A stretch of 57,494 bases of DNA from an uncultured Bacteroidia bacterium (GCA_902784435.1 CACZUR010000014.1:1-57494); one strand, 5' to 3'. Counted from the first letter of the stretch, positions 15,517 through 24,071 are shown. Numbers and translations are program-made. The notes: generated by a model not told the origin, from the sequence alone.

Positions 15517-17154
15517 ATGAAGAAAGCGCTTCTGGCTTTGGTAACCTCTCTCCTGTTTCTGGTTCCCGCCGCCGCCCAGTCGGTGGAGGGCCATCTTGTA
15601 GATGCGGTCCAATTCTATAGCGACGGACAGTACGAACGGGCCCGCAAGCTGCTGACCACCCTGTCGGCGGCCGCCCCGGGCAACGACGCCGTGTGGTATT
15701 ATCTGGCCCTCACGGAAAGCGCCTGCAAGAACCTGAAAGGGGCGGAAGAGGCCCTGCAGAAAGCCGTAGCCCTGGACAGCAGCAATTACTGGTACCGCCG
15801 CATGCTGGCCCGGATGTACTTCGTAACCCAGCGCCCCGACGAAGGTGTGGCCCTGTACGAGGCCCTGGTCCGGGACTTCCCGGAGGACGAAAATGCCAGC
15901 TATGAGCTGCTGGACATCTATCTGTCCCGCAAGCAGTTCCAGCCCGCGCTGGACATCCTGGCCGACATCGAGCGGCAGCGGGGCCTGTCGGAAGAAGTGC
16001 TGCGCACCCGCTACGATGTCCTCAGCGCCATGGGCCGGCAGGAAGAAGGGGTGGAAGAACTGGAAAAATTCAACCGGGAGTATGCATCGGCCCAGATCCT
16101 GAGCATGACCGGGGACTATTACCTGTCGCAGTTTTCGGATTCCCTGGCGCAGGTGCGTTATCAGGAAGCCCTGGCGCTGGACAGCAGCTATGTCCCCGCC
16201 ATCCTGGGCATGTCGGAAGTGCATCGGCACCAGCGCCGCTACCCGGAGTTTTTCAAGACGCTGGAGCCCTTCTTTGCTTCGGCCGATGTCCCCGCGCCCT
16301 CCAAGAGCATGTACATCGGCAACCTGACCAGGGGCATCGACCCCAAAATTCTGCAGCTGCACCGCGCGGGCTTCGACTCCCTGGTGCAGATGGCCGGGCA
16401 TACGCACCCGGCGGACAGTTCCGTCCTGCAGGCCGGCGGGTCCTATTACTACACCACCGGCCGGCCGGAAGAAGCCGGCAAATGGTTCCGCAGCGCGGCG
16501 GACCAATTTCCGGAAAGCCTCTCGCAGACAGCTACTTACATCCAGTATCTGTCCCTGCAAAAAAAGTGGGAAGAGCTGCGGGACCGCTCAGTGCAGGCGT
16601 TTGACCGTTTCCAGGAGCTGGCCTTCCTGGACTATGCCAACATGGCCAATTATCAGCTGGAAGACTACGACGCCATCATCGGCAACAGCCAGTATATCAT
16701 CAGCAACAACCCCAAGGACAAGACCCTTTGCACGGGCGCCTATTCCATGATGGGCGACGCCTACCACTCCAAAGGGGATTCCCGGCAGGCGTACAAGGCC
16801 TATGAAAAGGCCCTGAAACTGAACCCGGACTATGCGCCGGTGCTCAACAACTATGCCTACTACCTTAGTATAGAGGGCAAAAAACTCAAGAAGGCCTACG
16901 CCATGTCCAAGAAAACGGTGGAGCAGGAGCCGGACAACGCCACCTACCTGGACACCTTCGGCTGGATCCTGCACCTGATGGGCCGGGACCTGGAGGCCAA
17001 GCCCTTCTTCAAGCATGCCATGCTGTACGGGGGCAAGGACAGCGCCGTCATCCTGCAGCATTATGCCACCGTACTGGAGGTGCTGGGAGAGGCCGACACC
17101 GCCAAAGTCTACCGGAACCAGGCCCGGCGCCTGGAAGAGAACCCCAAGCCATGA
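15517..17154 (+). CDS. Periplasmic TPR-repeat protein
   Basis: The 545-residue protein has a signal peptide (MKKALLALVTSLLFLVPAAAQ). The rest is a helical solenoid of tetratricopeptide repeats, clearest at residues 25-150 (AVWYYLALTESACKNLKGAE) and 395-530 (AYKAYEKALKLNPDYAPVLN). Such proteins act as scaffolds for envelope assemblies. Its stop overlaps the start of the EnvC-like gene (ATGA, 17151), so the two are translationally coupled and may cooperate in cell-wall remodelling. Similar TPR-EnvC pairs are common in Bacteroidota. The promoter position supports the start at 15517 rather than further upstream. Confidence 0.85.
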   Translation: MKKALLALVTSLLFLVPAAAQSVEGHLVDAVQFYSDGQYERARKLLTTLSAAAPGNDAVWYYLALTESACKNLKGAEEALQKAVALDSSNYWYRRMLARMYFVTQRPDEGVALYEALVRDFPEDENASYELLDIYLSRKQFQPALDILADIERQRGLSEEVLRTRYDVLSAMGRQEEGVEELEKFNREYASAQILSMTGDYYLSQFSDSLAQVRYQEALALDSSYVPAILGMSEVHRHQRRYPEFFKTLEPFFASADVPAPSKSMYIGNLTRGIDPKILQLHRAGFDSLVQMAGHTHPADSSVLQAGGSYYYTTGRPEEAGKWFRSAADQFPESLSQTATYIQYLSLQKKWEELRDRSVQAFDRFQELAFLDYANMANYQLEDYDAIIGNSQYIISNNPKDKTLCTGAYSMMGDAYHSKGDSRQAYKAYEKALKLNPDYAPVLNNYAYYLSIEGKKLKKAYAMSKKTVEQEPDNATYLDTFGWILHLMGRDLEAKPFFKHAMLYGGKDSAVILQHYATVLEVLGEADTAKVYRNQARRLEENPKP

Positions 17155-18353
17155 GAAAACTGCTGTGCATACTGGCCGCGCTCTTCCTCTGCGCCTTCCC
17201 CGCCCTTTCCCAGAACATGAAAAGCCTGGAAAAGCAGCGGGCGCAGCTGGAAAAGGACATCGCGCTCCTGAACCGGAAGCTGGACCAGAACTCCAAGAAC
17301 AGTTCGCAGGCCCTGAGCAACCTGTCGCTCCTCAGAAGCAAGATCCAGTCGCGGGAAAAGCTCATCGCCGGCTGTGACCAGACGCTGCGCATGCTGGGGG
17401 ACTCCATCCGCGTCACCCAGCGGGAAATGGACAAGCTGCAGGCCCGGCACGACACCCTGTCCCTCTATTACGGACGCCTGGTGCGGGGGGCCTACAAGAA
17501 CCGCGACAGCCGCCTCTGGTACATGTACATCCTGTCCAGCCAGTCCATCGGCCAGGGTTTCAAAAGGGCTTCCTACCTGCGGGACATGTCGGCCGAAATG
17601 AGCCGCCAGGCCCTGCGCATCCGGGAAACATCGGCCCAACTGGCCGTGAAAAGGGAAAGGCTGGAAGGCCTGCACAAGGAGGCCGATGAAATGCGCCGCA
17701 AGGTGGTGGGCGAACGCGCACGCCTGCAGACGGAAGAGGCCGACGCCGACCGCCTGGTCACGCAGCTGAACAAGGACCGCAAGAAGTTCCAGCAGCAGCT
17801 GCGGGACAAGAACAAGCAGAAAGAGGCGCTGAACCGCAAGATCGCCGACCTCATCCGGAAAGAGAACGAGAAAGCCGCCAAGAAGGGCAGGAAAGGCGGC
17901 AGCAGCGGCTCCAAGACCACCTCTACGGCCGTGGATACGCAGCTCTCCAACGAGTTTGCCGCCAACAAGGGCAAACTGCCCTGGCCGGTGGAGGGCGCCA
18001 TTGTGGAACGCTTCGGCAAACACCCGCACCCCGTGTACCAGAATGTGGAAATGCCGCAGAATAACGGCGTTACCCTGTCGGTGAAGCCGGGCACCCAGGC
18101 CAAGGCCGTGTTTGGCGGGACCGTCACGCAGGTGGTGGTGCTGCCGGGCTTCAACCAGTGCGTGCTGGTAAGCCATGGTGCCTACTACACCCTCTACGCC
18201 AAGCTCAAGAGCATCGCCGTAAAAGTGGGCGACAACATCAAGACCGGCCAGGTGGTGGGCACGGTAGACACCATCGGCGGCGAAGACCTCTTCCACTTCG
18301 AGCTGTGGAAAGGCGACACCCCCCAGAATCCGGAGGGCTGGCTCAGGAACTAA
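17151..18353 (+). CDS. EnvC-like murein hydrolase activator
   Basis: The 400 residues comprise a signal peptide (1-20), two long coiled-coil blocks (25-120 and 160-250, rich in K/E/Q/R), a Ser/Lys-rich hinge, and a C-terminal LytM/M23 domain (LPWPVEGAIVERFG to the end). The M23 zinc site is degenerate: the first His and Asp are replaced (NNGVTLSVKPG) while the last HFELW remains. That is the pattern of EnvC/NlpD activators, which switch on amidases rather than cut peptidoglycan themselves. The probable role is daughter-cell separation. It is the last gene before the repeat array. Confidence 0.88.
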   Translation: MRKLLCILAALFLCAFPALSQNMKSLEKQRAQLEKDIALLNRKLDQNSKNSSQALSNLSLLRSKIQSREKLIAGCDQTLRMLGDSIRVTQREMDKLQARHDTLSLYYGRLVRGAYKNRDSRLWYMYILSSQSIGQGFKRASYLRDMSAEMSRQALRIRETSAQLAVKRERLEGLHKEADEMRRKVVGERARLQTEEADADRLVTQLNKDRKKFQQQLRDKNKQKEALNRKIADLIRKENEKAAKKGRKGGSSGSKTTSTAVDTQLSNEFAANKGKLPWPVEGAIVERFGKHPHPVYQNVEMPQNNGVTLSVKPGTQAKAVFGGTVTQVVVLPGFNQCVLVSHGAYYTLYAKLKSIAVKVGDNIKTGQVVGTVDTIGGEDLFHFELWKGDTPQNPEGWLRN

Positions 18354-18359
18354 CGCACC

Positions 18360-18460
18360 GACGGGGTCGGGCGGAGAGGTCGGGCGGCGGAACGGCAGGA
18401 TGGCGGGATGGCGGGACGGCAGGCCGGCGACGGCAGGTCGGCGACGGCGGCATGCGGACG
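18360..18460. repeat. Low-complexity GGCGG/ACGGCAGG tract
   Basis: Irregular repeats of GTCGGGCGG, GATGGCGGGA and GGCGACGGCAGG fill the first part of the 515-nt gap between two convergent genes. No gene or promoter is visible. Confidence 0.55.
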
Positions 18461-18481
18461 TAACTAGATTCCCTGACAGCA

Positions 18482-18860
18482 AGCAGAACGGCACTTCCCC
18501 GAAGGTATGTACAGCCAGAAGGCCGTAGAAAGCCGTTTTCGTGTACATACCTGGTATGTACGGCGTGACGGGCTGCGTTTCCGGGGAGGTATGTACAGCC
18601 AGAAGGCCGTAGGAGGCCGATTTTGTGTACATACCTGGTATGTACAGCGGGCAGAACGGCACTTCCCGGGAGGTATGTACAGCTGGAAGGCCGTAGAAGG
18701 CCGATTTTGTGTACATACCTGGTATGTACCGCAGGCAGAACGGCACTTCCCGGGAGGTATGTACAGCTGGAAGGCCGTAGAAGGCCGATTTTGTGTACAT
18801 ACCCGGTATGTACGGCGTGCCGGGCTGCGTTTCCGGGGAGGTATGTACAGCCAGAAGGAC
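18482..18860. repeat. 84-bp tandem repeat array with internal palindromes
   Basis: GGTATGTACAGC recurs at 18504, 18588, 18672, 18756 and 18840, exactly 84 nt apart, giving about 4.5 units. Each unit holds the 19-nt palindrome GTACATACCTGGTATGTAC (18543, 18627, 18711 and 18795; the last has one changed base) and a further half-site GTATGTAC. Two unit variants alternate at the tail (GCAGAACGGCACTTCC or GTGACGGGCTGCGTTTCC). The period is a multiple of three, so open frames cross the array in several registers, but none has a plausible start or protein-like composition. It lies between the 3' ends of two convergent genes. Confidence 0.9.
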
Positions 18861-18868
18861 CGGAATCC

Positions 18869-19291
18869 CTAACCCCAGGTCAGGGTGCGGGAACCGTCGG
18901 GGTTCACGCAGATGTGGATGCGGAGGGTTTCTTCCGGCAGCAGGGGCTCTATGTTCTCCGGCCATTCCATCAGGCACATGCAGCCGGAATCCAGATAGTC
19001 GTACAGGCCGATGTCCAGGGCCTCTTCCGGGCGTTCCATCCGGTAAAAGTCAAAGTGGAAAAGGGGCTGCCCGCCACCGCCGCGGTACTCGTTCACGATG
19101 GCGAAGGTGGGGGAACTGATGGCGTCTTCCTGCACGCCCAGGGCCTTGCATACCGCCGTGATGAAAGTGGTTTTTCCGGCACCCATCGGCGCGTAAAAAG
19201 CCAGCAGGGAATGCCCCCGGACCGCTTCCAGAAACGCCTGCGCCGCCCGGGGCAGGTCCGATAAATCCCGAATGATGATCTCTTGCTTCAT
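18869..19291 (-). CDS. tsaE: tRNA threonylcarbamoyladenosine biosynthesis ATPase TsaE
   Basis: TsaE is the ATPase that drives TsaB/TsaD in making t6A37 of ANN-decoding tRNAs. The 140 residues show Walker A APMGAGKTT at 34-42, the SSPTFAIVNEY switch, the HFDFYRME motif and the MEWPENIEPLLP region. Length is normal. The start at 19291 is placed 6 nt after a perfect promoter box; an upstream ATG would precede that box. Confidence 0.93.
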   Translation of the reverse strand: MKQEIIIRDLSDLPRAAQAFLEAVRGHSLLAFYAPMGAGKTTFITAVCKALGVQEDAISSPTFAIVNEYRGGGGQPLFHFDFYRMERPEEALDIGLYDYLDSGCMCLMEWPENIEPLLPEETLRIHICVNPDGSRTLTWG

Positions 19292-19297
19292 AGACTG

Positions 19298-19305
19298 CAA
19301 AGATA
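19298..19305 (-). promoter_or_regulatory. -7 promoter box of tsaE (TATCTTTG, minus strand)
   Basis: A perfect box lies 6 nt before the start codon, again implying an essentially leaderless mRNA. There is no good -33 element. Confidence 0.55.
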
Positions 19306-19328
19306 CGCTTTTTCTCCCAATCTGCCGG

Positions 19329-19672
19329 CTATTCCACGGCCACAAAACTGCGCCGGACGTCCTTCCCGTAGGAGAAAATGTTATATCCCGGGGATATGTC
19401 GTTCATTTTCAGACTCTCCAGCGTTTCGTACCGGACCCCTTTGAAGAAGGTGGTTTCCGTAACGTGGTCGTGGCCGGAGAGGACGATTTCGACGCCCGCA
19501 AGGGGAACACGGGTTGCACTTGAAGCAAGCCCGTCATGACGCCGACACCCAGCAAGGCCAGCCCGACGGAGCGGCCGCCGACGGTTTTTCCAGGAACTCC
19601 TGCCGCCATCGGCAGCACCCCCAGCATTCCAGAGAGCGACAACGCTATCCACCGTAACTTTCCGGACATCAT
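19329..19672 (-). pseudogene. Remnant of a membrane metallophosphoesterase
   Basis: Two frames carry parts of one protein. The first (from ATG 19672 or 19669) gives MMSGKLRWIALSLSGMLG and a second hydrophobic segment (SVGLALLGVGVMTGLLQ), like the N-terminal membrane part of bacterial calcineurin-type phosphoesterases. The second frame gives the end of the catalytic domain, GVEIVLSGHDHVTETTFF, whose GHDH is the metal-binding motif, and runs to the stop at 19329. The roughly 200 residues that normally lie between are gone and the frame shifts at the junction near 19510. The gene is therefore an internally deleted relic, although its promoter box persists. Confidence 0.7.
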
Positions 19673-19686
19673 GAATAGAATATGCA

Positions 19687-19694
19687 CAAAGATA
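19687..19694 (-). promoter_or_regulatory. -7 promoter box of the phosphoesterase remnant (TATCTTTG)
   Basis: Read on the minus strand, the box lies 14-17 nt before the remnant's ATG codons. Confidence 0.45.
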
Positions 19695-19706
19695 ATAGAT
19701 TGGAAT

Positions 19707-21263
19707 CTATTCTACAAGATTCCGCCGGTCCAGGAAACGGTACTGGGCGGCTTCGCTCAGGTGGACGGGCAGGATGACGGGGCTGCCGGCAAGGTCGGCG
19801 ATGGTGCGGGCAATCTTGATGATGCGGGTGTAGGCGCGGGCGCTCAGGCCCAGGCGGTCGATGATTTGCTCCAGGACCTGCTTGCAGGCATCGTCCAGCG
19901 GACAGAATTTCTCCAGCTGCCGGGCCGACATTTCCGAATTGCAGAAAATCCCGCTGCCGGCGAAGCGCTTGCGCTGGATTTCCCGGGCTTTCAGCACCCG
20001 GCGGGCAATCTCTTCGGAGGGCTCTCCCTTGCGGCCCCGAATCAGGTCGGCGGTCTCTACCGGATGCATCCAGAGCTGGATGTCGATCCTGTCCATGATG
20101 GGCCCGGAGAGACGGGACAGGTACAGCATGCGCTGACCGGGGGTGCAGGTGCAGCGGTCCCCCTCCCCGTAATAGCCGCAGGGGCAGGGATTGGAGGCCG
20201 CCACCAGCATGAAAGAGGCGGGATACTCCACCTTGGCCTTAAGCCGGGATACGGTTACTTTCCGGTCTTCCAGCGGGCCCCGGAGGGCTTCCAGGGTAGA
20301 TTTCGGGGCCTCGAAAAATTCGTCCAGGAAAAGCACGCCGTTGGTAGCCAGGGACACCTCCCCGGGCAGGATGTTATCGCCGCTGCCACCGCCCAGGAGG
20401 GCCGCCTTGGAGGCCGATATATGCGGGGCACGGAAGGGCCGGGTCCGCAGGAATCCCAGGCCGCCCGAGGCGCGCCCCGCCACCGAATAGACCTTGGACG
20501 TGATGGCGCTCTCCTCCACGCTCATGGGTGGCAAAATGCCCGCCAGAGCCTTTGCAATGGAGCTTTTTCCGCTGCCGGGCGCGCCGATCAAAAGTACGTT
20601 GTGCTGCCCGGCGCTGGCGATTTCCACCCCGCGCTTGGCTCCTTCCTGGCCGATGATATCGGCAAAGTCCATGTAATCCCTGGCGGGCCGGTCCGAGGCT
20701 TCCCGCGCCCGGCGGTAGCACTCCGTATTCCAGATCAGGAGCTCCGAAGGGTCTTCCCGCCCTTCCAGGATGAGGAGGACGTCTTCCAGCGTCTGTACGC
20801 CGAAGATGGAAATGCCGGTGTAGTCCACCGCTTCCAGGGCGCTTTCGGCCGGAAGGATGCACCCCCGGTAGCCGCGGCGGATGGCCAGTTCCACCATGGG
20901 CAGGGTGCCGCTCACGCCCCGGATGCTGCCGTCCAGGCCCAGTTCGCCCATAATCAGATACTTGTCCAGGTCCGGCATTTCCCGCTGCCCGGAGGCGGCG
21001 ATGATGCCCAGCGCGATGGGAAGGTCATAACCGCTCCCCTGCTTGTGCAGGTCGGCCGGAGCCAGGTTGATGACCATTTTCCGCCCCGGGATGTGGAACC
21101 CCTTGGCCTGCAGGGCGGTGACGGTGCGCAGGAGGCTTTCCTTGACGGCGGCATCGGCCAGCCCCACCAGGTGGATTCCGACGCCCAGTGTGATGTTTAC
21201 CTCTACCAAAACGGGGACGGCGTCTATCCCTACGCATTTGGCGCCGTGAATGTTTACCAGCAT
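19707..21263 (-). CDS. YifB/ComM-family Mg-chelatase-like AAA ATPase
   Basis: The 518 residues comprise an N-terminal Lon-protease-like S5 domain (1-170, with KGFHIPGRKMVINLAPADL), a ChlI-type AAA module with Walker A GAPGSGKSS at 227-235 and Walker B VLFLDEF, a zinc-like NPCPCGYYG...CTCTPG region, and the C-terminal helical ChlI domain. ComM, the best-studied member, is a branch-migration helicase that extends heteroduplexes during natural transformation; most bacteria have a copy without known competence. It starts 4 nt after the lipoprotein gene stop, so the two are co-transcribed. Confidence 0.92.
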   Translation of the reverse strand: MLVNIHGAKCVGIDAVPVLVEVNITLGVGIHLVGLADAAVKESLLRTVTALQAKGFHIPGRKMVINLAPADLHKQGSGYDLPIALGIIAASGQREMPDLDKYLIMGELGLDGSIRGVSGTLPMVELAIRRGYRGCILPAESALEAVDYTGISIFGVQTLEDVLLILEGREDPSELLIWNTECYRRAREASDRPARDYMDFADIIGQEGAKRGVEIASAGQHNVLLIGAPGSGKSSIAKALAGILPPMSVEESAITSKVYSVAGRASGGLGFLRTRPFRAPHISASKAALLGGGSGDNILPGEVSLATNGVLFLDEFFEAPKSTLEALRGPLEDRKVTVSRLKAKVEYPASFMLVAASNPCPCGYYGEGDRCTCTPGQRMLYLSRLSGPIMDRIDIQLWMHPVETADLIRGRKGEPSEEIARRVLKAREIQRKRFAGSGIFCNSEMSARQLEKFCPLDDACKQVLEQIIDRLGLSARAYTRIIKIARTIADLAGSPVILPVHLSEAAQYRFLDRRNLVE

Positions 21264-21267
21264 AGTC

Positions 21268-22485
21268 TTACTCGATATAAATTCCTGTGAAATAGCCGTT
21301 GAAGTGCACGGGATACTGTTTTTCGCCCGCGAGAATCAGGTGGTCGGTTCCGTCGTCATGCGTGAGGGCCAGGGCAAAAAGGCCCTTTTTCAGGCCGATG
21401 CACCGCGGTGTCTGCAGCCGGTAGGTCTCCAGCGGGAAGGCGGCCAGCTCTTCTGCCCCGCGCCGCACGGAAATGACGCAGTCCTCGTGGTCCAGGAGCA
21501 CGAAATGCATCGTGCCCCGCTGGACGAAGAGGTTGTACATGGGAAATGAAGGGGGGTCGTAGTAATAGCGGGTGGTGTCGGCCCCCTGGATAAAGTAGCG
21601 GGGCTCCCGGCCCGGATAATCGTAGCCTTTGACCCAGATGGCGCCGTCCACCTCCACCAGCTTCAGATTGTGGGGCTCCCGGGGGAAGTCCAGCGGGAAC
21701 AGCTGCTCGTCCCGGACCAGGCAGTATCGGCCATAGCGCAGTTCCAGCCTGTACACCACGCCGCCGTGCACCCGCACGTCGAAAAGATGGCCCCCGGAAA
21801 CGGCCGGAAGCATTTTGATCGTTTCCCCTTCCCGCATGACGCGGTGCTCCCAGAGCAGGTTGCCGTCGGCCTCCAGCGGCAGGCCGATGGTATAGTACAC
21901 CCCGCTGGAATCCCGTGTAAGGGCCCCGCCTTCCCAGTCCGGGTCCTGGGGCGTTCCCAGCGCCACGCCCACCGGGGAGGAGAAACGTTCCTGTCCGTTC
22001 TGCCGATAACACACGCCCCCGCCCGGGCGCTGGCCCAGGGTGTGGACGATGCCGGCATCGGTCCAGAAACCCAGCAGGCGCTCCTCTCCTTCGTATTGGA
22101 ACAGCCGGGTGCCGTCGCAGGCGATAAAGGTGTGATGGCCATCTGTGCTGTCCGTCCATACATGACCGGCCTGGAACCGGTGCCGTTCCGGGTCGGGCCG
22201 GTCGCCCAGGGAGATGCCGCCCACGGGCTGACCGTTGCGGAACAGGACCAGGCGCGGCCGGCGGGTGTCGCCCTTCCGCCACAAGACGGAATCGGGGAAC
22301 ACCAGGGCGGTGGCATAGACATCGGGAACCGGAGTGAGGGTGTCCTGGCGGGCCTGCCCGGCCTCCTGCGCATAGCGGCTGAACCGGTCCTGTTCCCGCA
22401 TGGCGCGGGGAAGGGAATCGCTGGAGAATTTGCGGCAGGAAACGAGGGCCAGGCCGATAAGCAAAACAGCAGACAATGTACGCAT
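21268..22485 (-). CDS. Hypothetical lipoprotein, beta-rich
   Basis: The 405 residues carry a lipoprotein signal (MRTLSAVLLIGLALVSC, lipid on C17). The remainder is rich in beta strands with repeated short blades (HLFDVRVHGGVVYRLELRYG, TMHFVLLDHEDCVISVRRG), possibly a beta-propeller. I recognise no family or catalytic motif. It forms a two-gene unit with yifB and is divergent from ispE. Confidence 0.65.
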   Translation of the reverse strand: MRTLSAVLLIGLALVSCRKFSSDSLPRAMREQDRFSRYAQEAGQARQDTLTPVPDVYATALVFPDSVLWRKGDTRRPRLVLFRNGQPVGGISLGDRPDPERHRFQAGHVWTDSTDGHHTFIACDGTRLFQYEGEERLLGFWTDAGIVHTLGQRPGGGVCYRQNGQERFSSPVGVALGTPQDPDWEGGALTRDSSGVYYTIGLPLEADGNLLWEHRVMREGETIKMLPAVSGGHLFDVRVHGGVVYRLELRYGRYCLVRDEQLFPLDFPREPHNLKLVEVDGAIWVKGYDYPGREPRYFIQGADTTRYYYDPPSFPMYNLFVQRGTMHFVLLDHEDCVISVRRGAEELAAFPLETYRLQTPRCIGLKKGLFALALTHDDGTDHLILAGEKQYPVHFNGYFTGIYIE

Positions 22486-22601
22486 GGCGGGCCTTGTTTA
22501 GTGGGCTGCAAGGTGGCGAAAGAGATTGGTTTTTCCTACAGGCTGTTGATAACTTGTGTTGTTTCTTATGAATTTTGTTGTGTTTTAAAGGATTTGTGGC
22601 G

Positions 22602-22609
22602 TATCTTTG
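22602..22609 (+). promoter_or_regulatory. -7 promoter box of ispE (TATCTTTG)
   Basis: A perfect box with TTG at 22578-22580 (21-nt gap). The ATG follows only 5 nt after the box, so the transcript should begin at the start codon. Confidence 0.7.
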
Positions 22610-22614
22610 CGCAT

Positions 22615-23562
22615 ATGATCACTGAGCCCAACGTAAAAATCAACCTGGGACTGCATGTCCTGCGCAAGCGTCCGGACGGTTTCCACGACCTGGAAACCCT
22701 CTTCGTTCCCTATTTCGGCATCCGGGACCGCCTGGAGATTGTCACCGGCGACGACTGGTCCCGCACCCTGGCCTACCTGAAGGAGCGCTACGGGGCGCGG
22801 GAGGCGGATGCATCGCAGGCGGGCTCTCTGGCGCAGGGCGAGGCCTTGGCGCCCCTGGCGCGGGGCGAGGCTTTGGCGCAGGGCGAGATGTTGACCCAGG
22901 CCGGGACGCTGGCGCAGGCCGTGTCCCCGGACGGCAAGCTCATGATTACCATCGCCCGCGCAGAAGGCGTGGACTGGGACCCGCTGCAGGACCTCACTGC
23001 CAAGGCCTACTTCCTGCTGGCGGCAGACTACGACCTTCCTCCCATGAAAATTTTTCTGGAAAAGCGCTCTCCCGTAGGTGCCGGCCTCGGCGGTGGCAGC
23101 GCCGATGCCGCCTTCGCCCTGAGGATGATCGCGCAGTTGGGGGCTGTGGCCGTAGACGATGCGACACTGGCCGCCTACGCCTCCCGGCTGGGCAGCGACT
23201 GTGCCTTTTTCGTGTATAATCGGCCCATGCTGGGAACGGGCCGCGGAGAAATCCTGGAGCCCTACGACCTGGCGCTGGACGGCTATCGGCTGGAAGTCTT
23301 CATTCCGGAAGGGGTAGCCGTCTCTACGGCCGATGCCTACCGCGGCATCGTCCCCCGCATCCCCAAGACGTCGCTTCGGGACGTGCTCCGACAGGACATT
23401 TCCACCTGGCGGGCGGCGCTCCACAACGACTTCGAGACCACCGTCTTTGCCAAATATCCCGCCCTGGCCCCCGTCAAGGACCAGCTTTACGCCCGGGGCG
23501 CCGTGTACGCCGCCATGTCCGGCAGCGGCAGCGCCTTCTTCGGCATCTATCCGGACCGGTAA
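22615..23562 (+). CDS. ispE: 4-(cytidine 5'-diphospho)-2-C-methyl-D-erythritol kinase
   Basis: This GHMP kinase catalyses the fourth step of the MEP isoprenoid pathway. Landmarks are the N-terminal NVKINLGLHVLRKRPDGFHD, the ATP loop SPVGAGLGGGSADAA at 152-166, the LGSDCAFF motif and the C-terminal MSGSGSAFFG. The protein is 315 residues, about 45 longer than usual. The excess is a low-complexity segment at residues 61-104 made of LAQGEALA-like units, between the first strands and the cytidine-binding region, where relatives have a short loop. The core is intact, so activity is probably kept. The start is fixed by the promoter. Confidence 0.92.
   Translation: MITEPNVKINLGLHVLRKRPDGFHDLETLFVPYFGIRDRLEIVTGDDWSRTLAYLKERYGAREADASQAGSLAQGEALAPLARGEALAQGEMLTQAGTLAQAVSPDGKLMITIARAEGVDWDPLQDLTAKAYFLLAADYDLPPMKIFLEKRSPVGAGLGGGSADAAFALRMIAQLGAVAVDDATLAAYASRLGSDCAFFVYNRPMLGTGRGEILEPYDLALDGYRLEVFIPEGVAVSTADAYRGIVPRIPKTSLRDVLRQDISTWRAALHNDFETTVFAKYPALAPVKDQLYARGAVYAAMSGSGSAFFGIYPDR
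22795..22926 (+). repeat. Low-complexity repeat insertion inside ispE
   Basis: Units with the core TGGCGCAGG (22829, 22874 and 22910, plus TGGCGCGGG at 22856) are spaced by multiples of 9 nt and stay in the ispE frame. The core is the same 9-mer that defines the intergenic array just downstream of the gene. Confidence 0.7.
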
Positions 23563-23578
23563 GGCCCGTCGGAGCCTG

Positions 23579-23912
23579 GATGGCGCAGGCTGGAGCCCGG
23601 ATGGCGCAGGTTACGACTTGGATGGCGCAGGTCGAGGCCCTGATGGCGCAGGCTGGAGCCCGGATGGCGCAGGTTACGACTTGGATGGCGCAGGTCGAGG
23701 CCCTGATGGCGCAGGCGTAGGTTACGGATGGCGCAGGTGGCACTCTGAATGGCGCAGGCTGAATTTCAAGGGCTATGCCTGCGCCACGGGACGGCACAGA
23801 ACGGGGATTCATGGCGCAGGTATCGGCATTAGAATTAGGCCGGCGCCAAATAAAAGGAGGCCTGCGCCAAGTAGACGGAGGCCTGCGCCAAGTAGACGGA
23901 GGCCTGCACCAC
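23579..23912. repeat. 21-nt-phased array with forward and reverse arms
   Basis: GATGGCGCAGG starts at 23579, 23600, 23621, 23642, 23663, 23684 and 23705 (exactly 21 nt apart), then at 23727; a further core follows near 23749. The 9-10 nt between cores cycle through three variants, giving a 63-nt higher order. After a middle segment (about 23756-23835) the array reverses: CCTGCGCCA-type cores start at 23840, 23861, 23882 and 23903, again 21 nt apart. The whole is thus a large inverted structure behind ispE. A 200-residue open frame crosses it, but it begins inside ispE and has a repeat-only composition. It is not a CRISPR array: there are no conserved 24-40-nt repeats and no cas genes. Confidence 0.9.
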
Positions 23913-23939
23913 GACAAGCCTTGGGCGCCCCCAGGTAGC

Positions 23940-24071
23940 GATGCCCCCTAGGCAGCAGCACCGCCCTCCAGACACAGGCCCAAGGCAGCACCGCCCCCAG
24001 GCAGCACCACCCAGACACCGCCCCCAGGCAACACCACCCCAGACACCGCCCCCCCCCCAGGCAGCACCACC
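23940..24071. repeat. C-rich degenerate repeat CCAGGCAGCACCACC
   Basis: Imperfect units of about 27-33 nt (CCCAGGCAGCACCACC followed by CAGACACCGCCCCC) fill the rest of the gap up to the stop of the CotH gene. No gene is visible. Confidence 0.65.

Noticed and set aside
18507-18872. 121-residue protein with 28-residue repeats
   Set aside because: It exists only because the 84-nt period keeps frames open; other frames on both strands are also open, and there is no promoter or signal.
23579-23912. CRISPR array
   Set aside because: The conserved core is only 11-12 nt, spacers are 9-10 nt and partly repeated, the orientation flips, and no cas genes are present.
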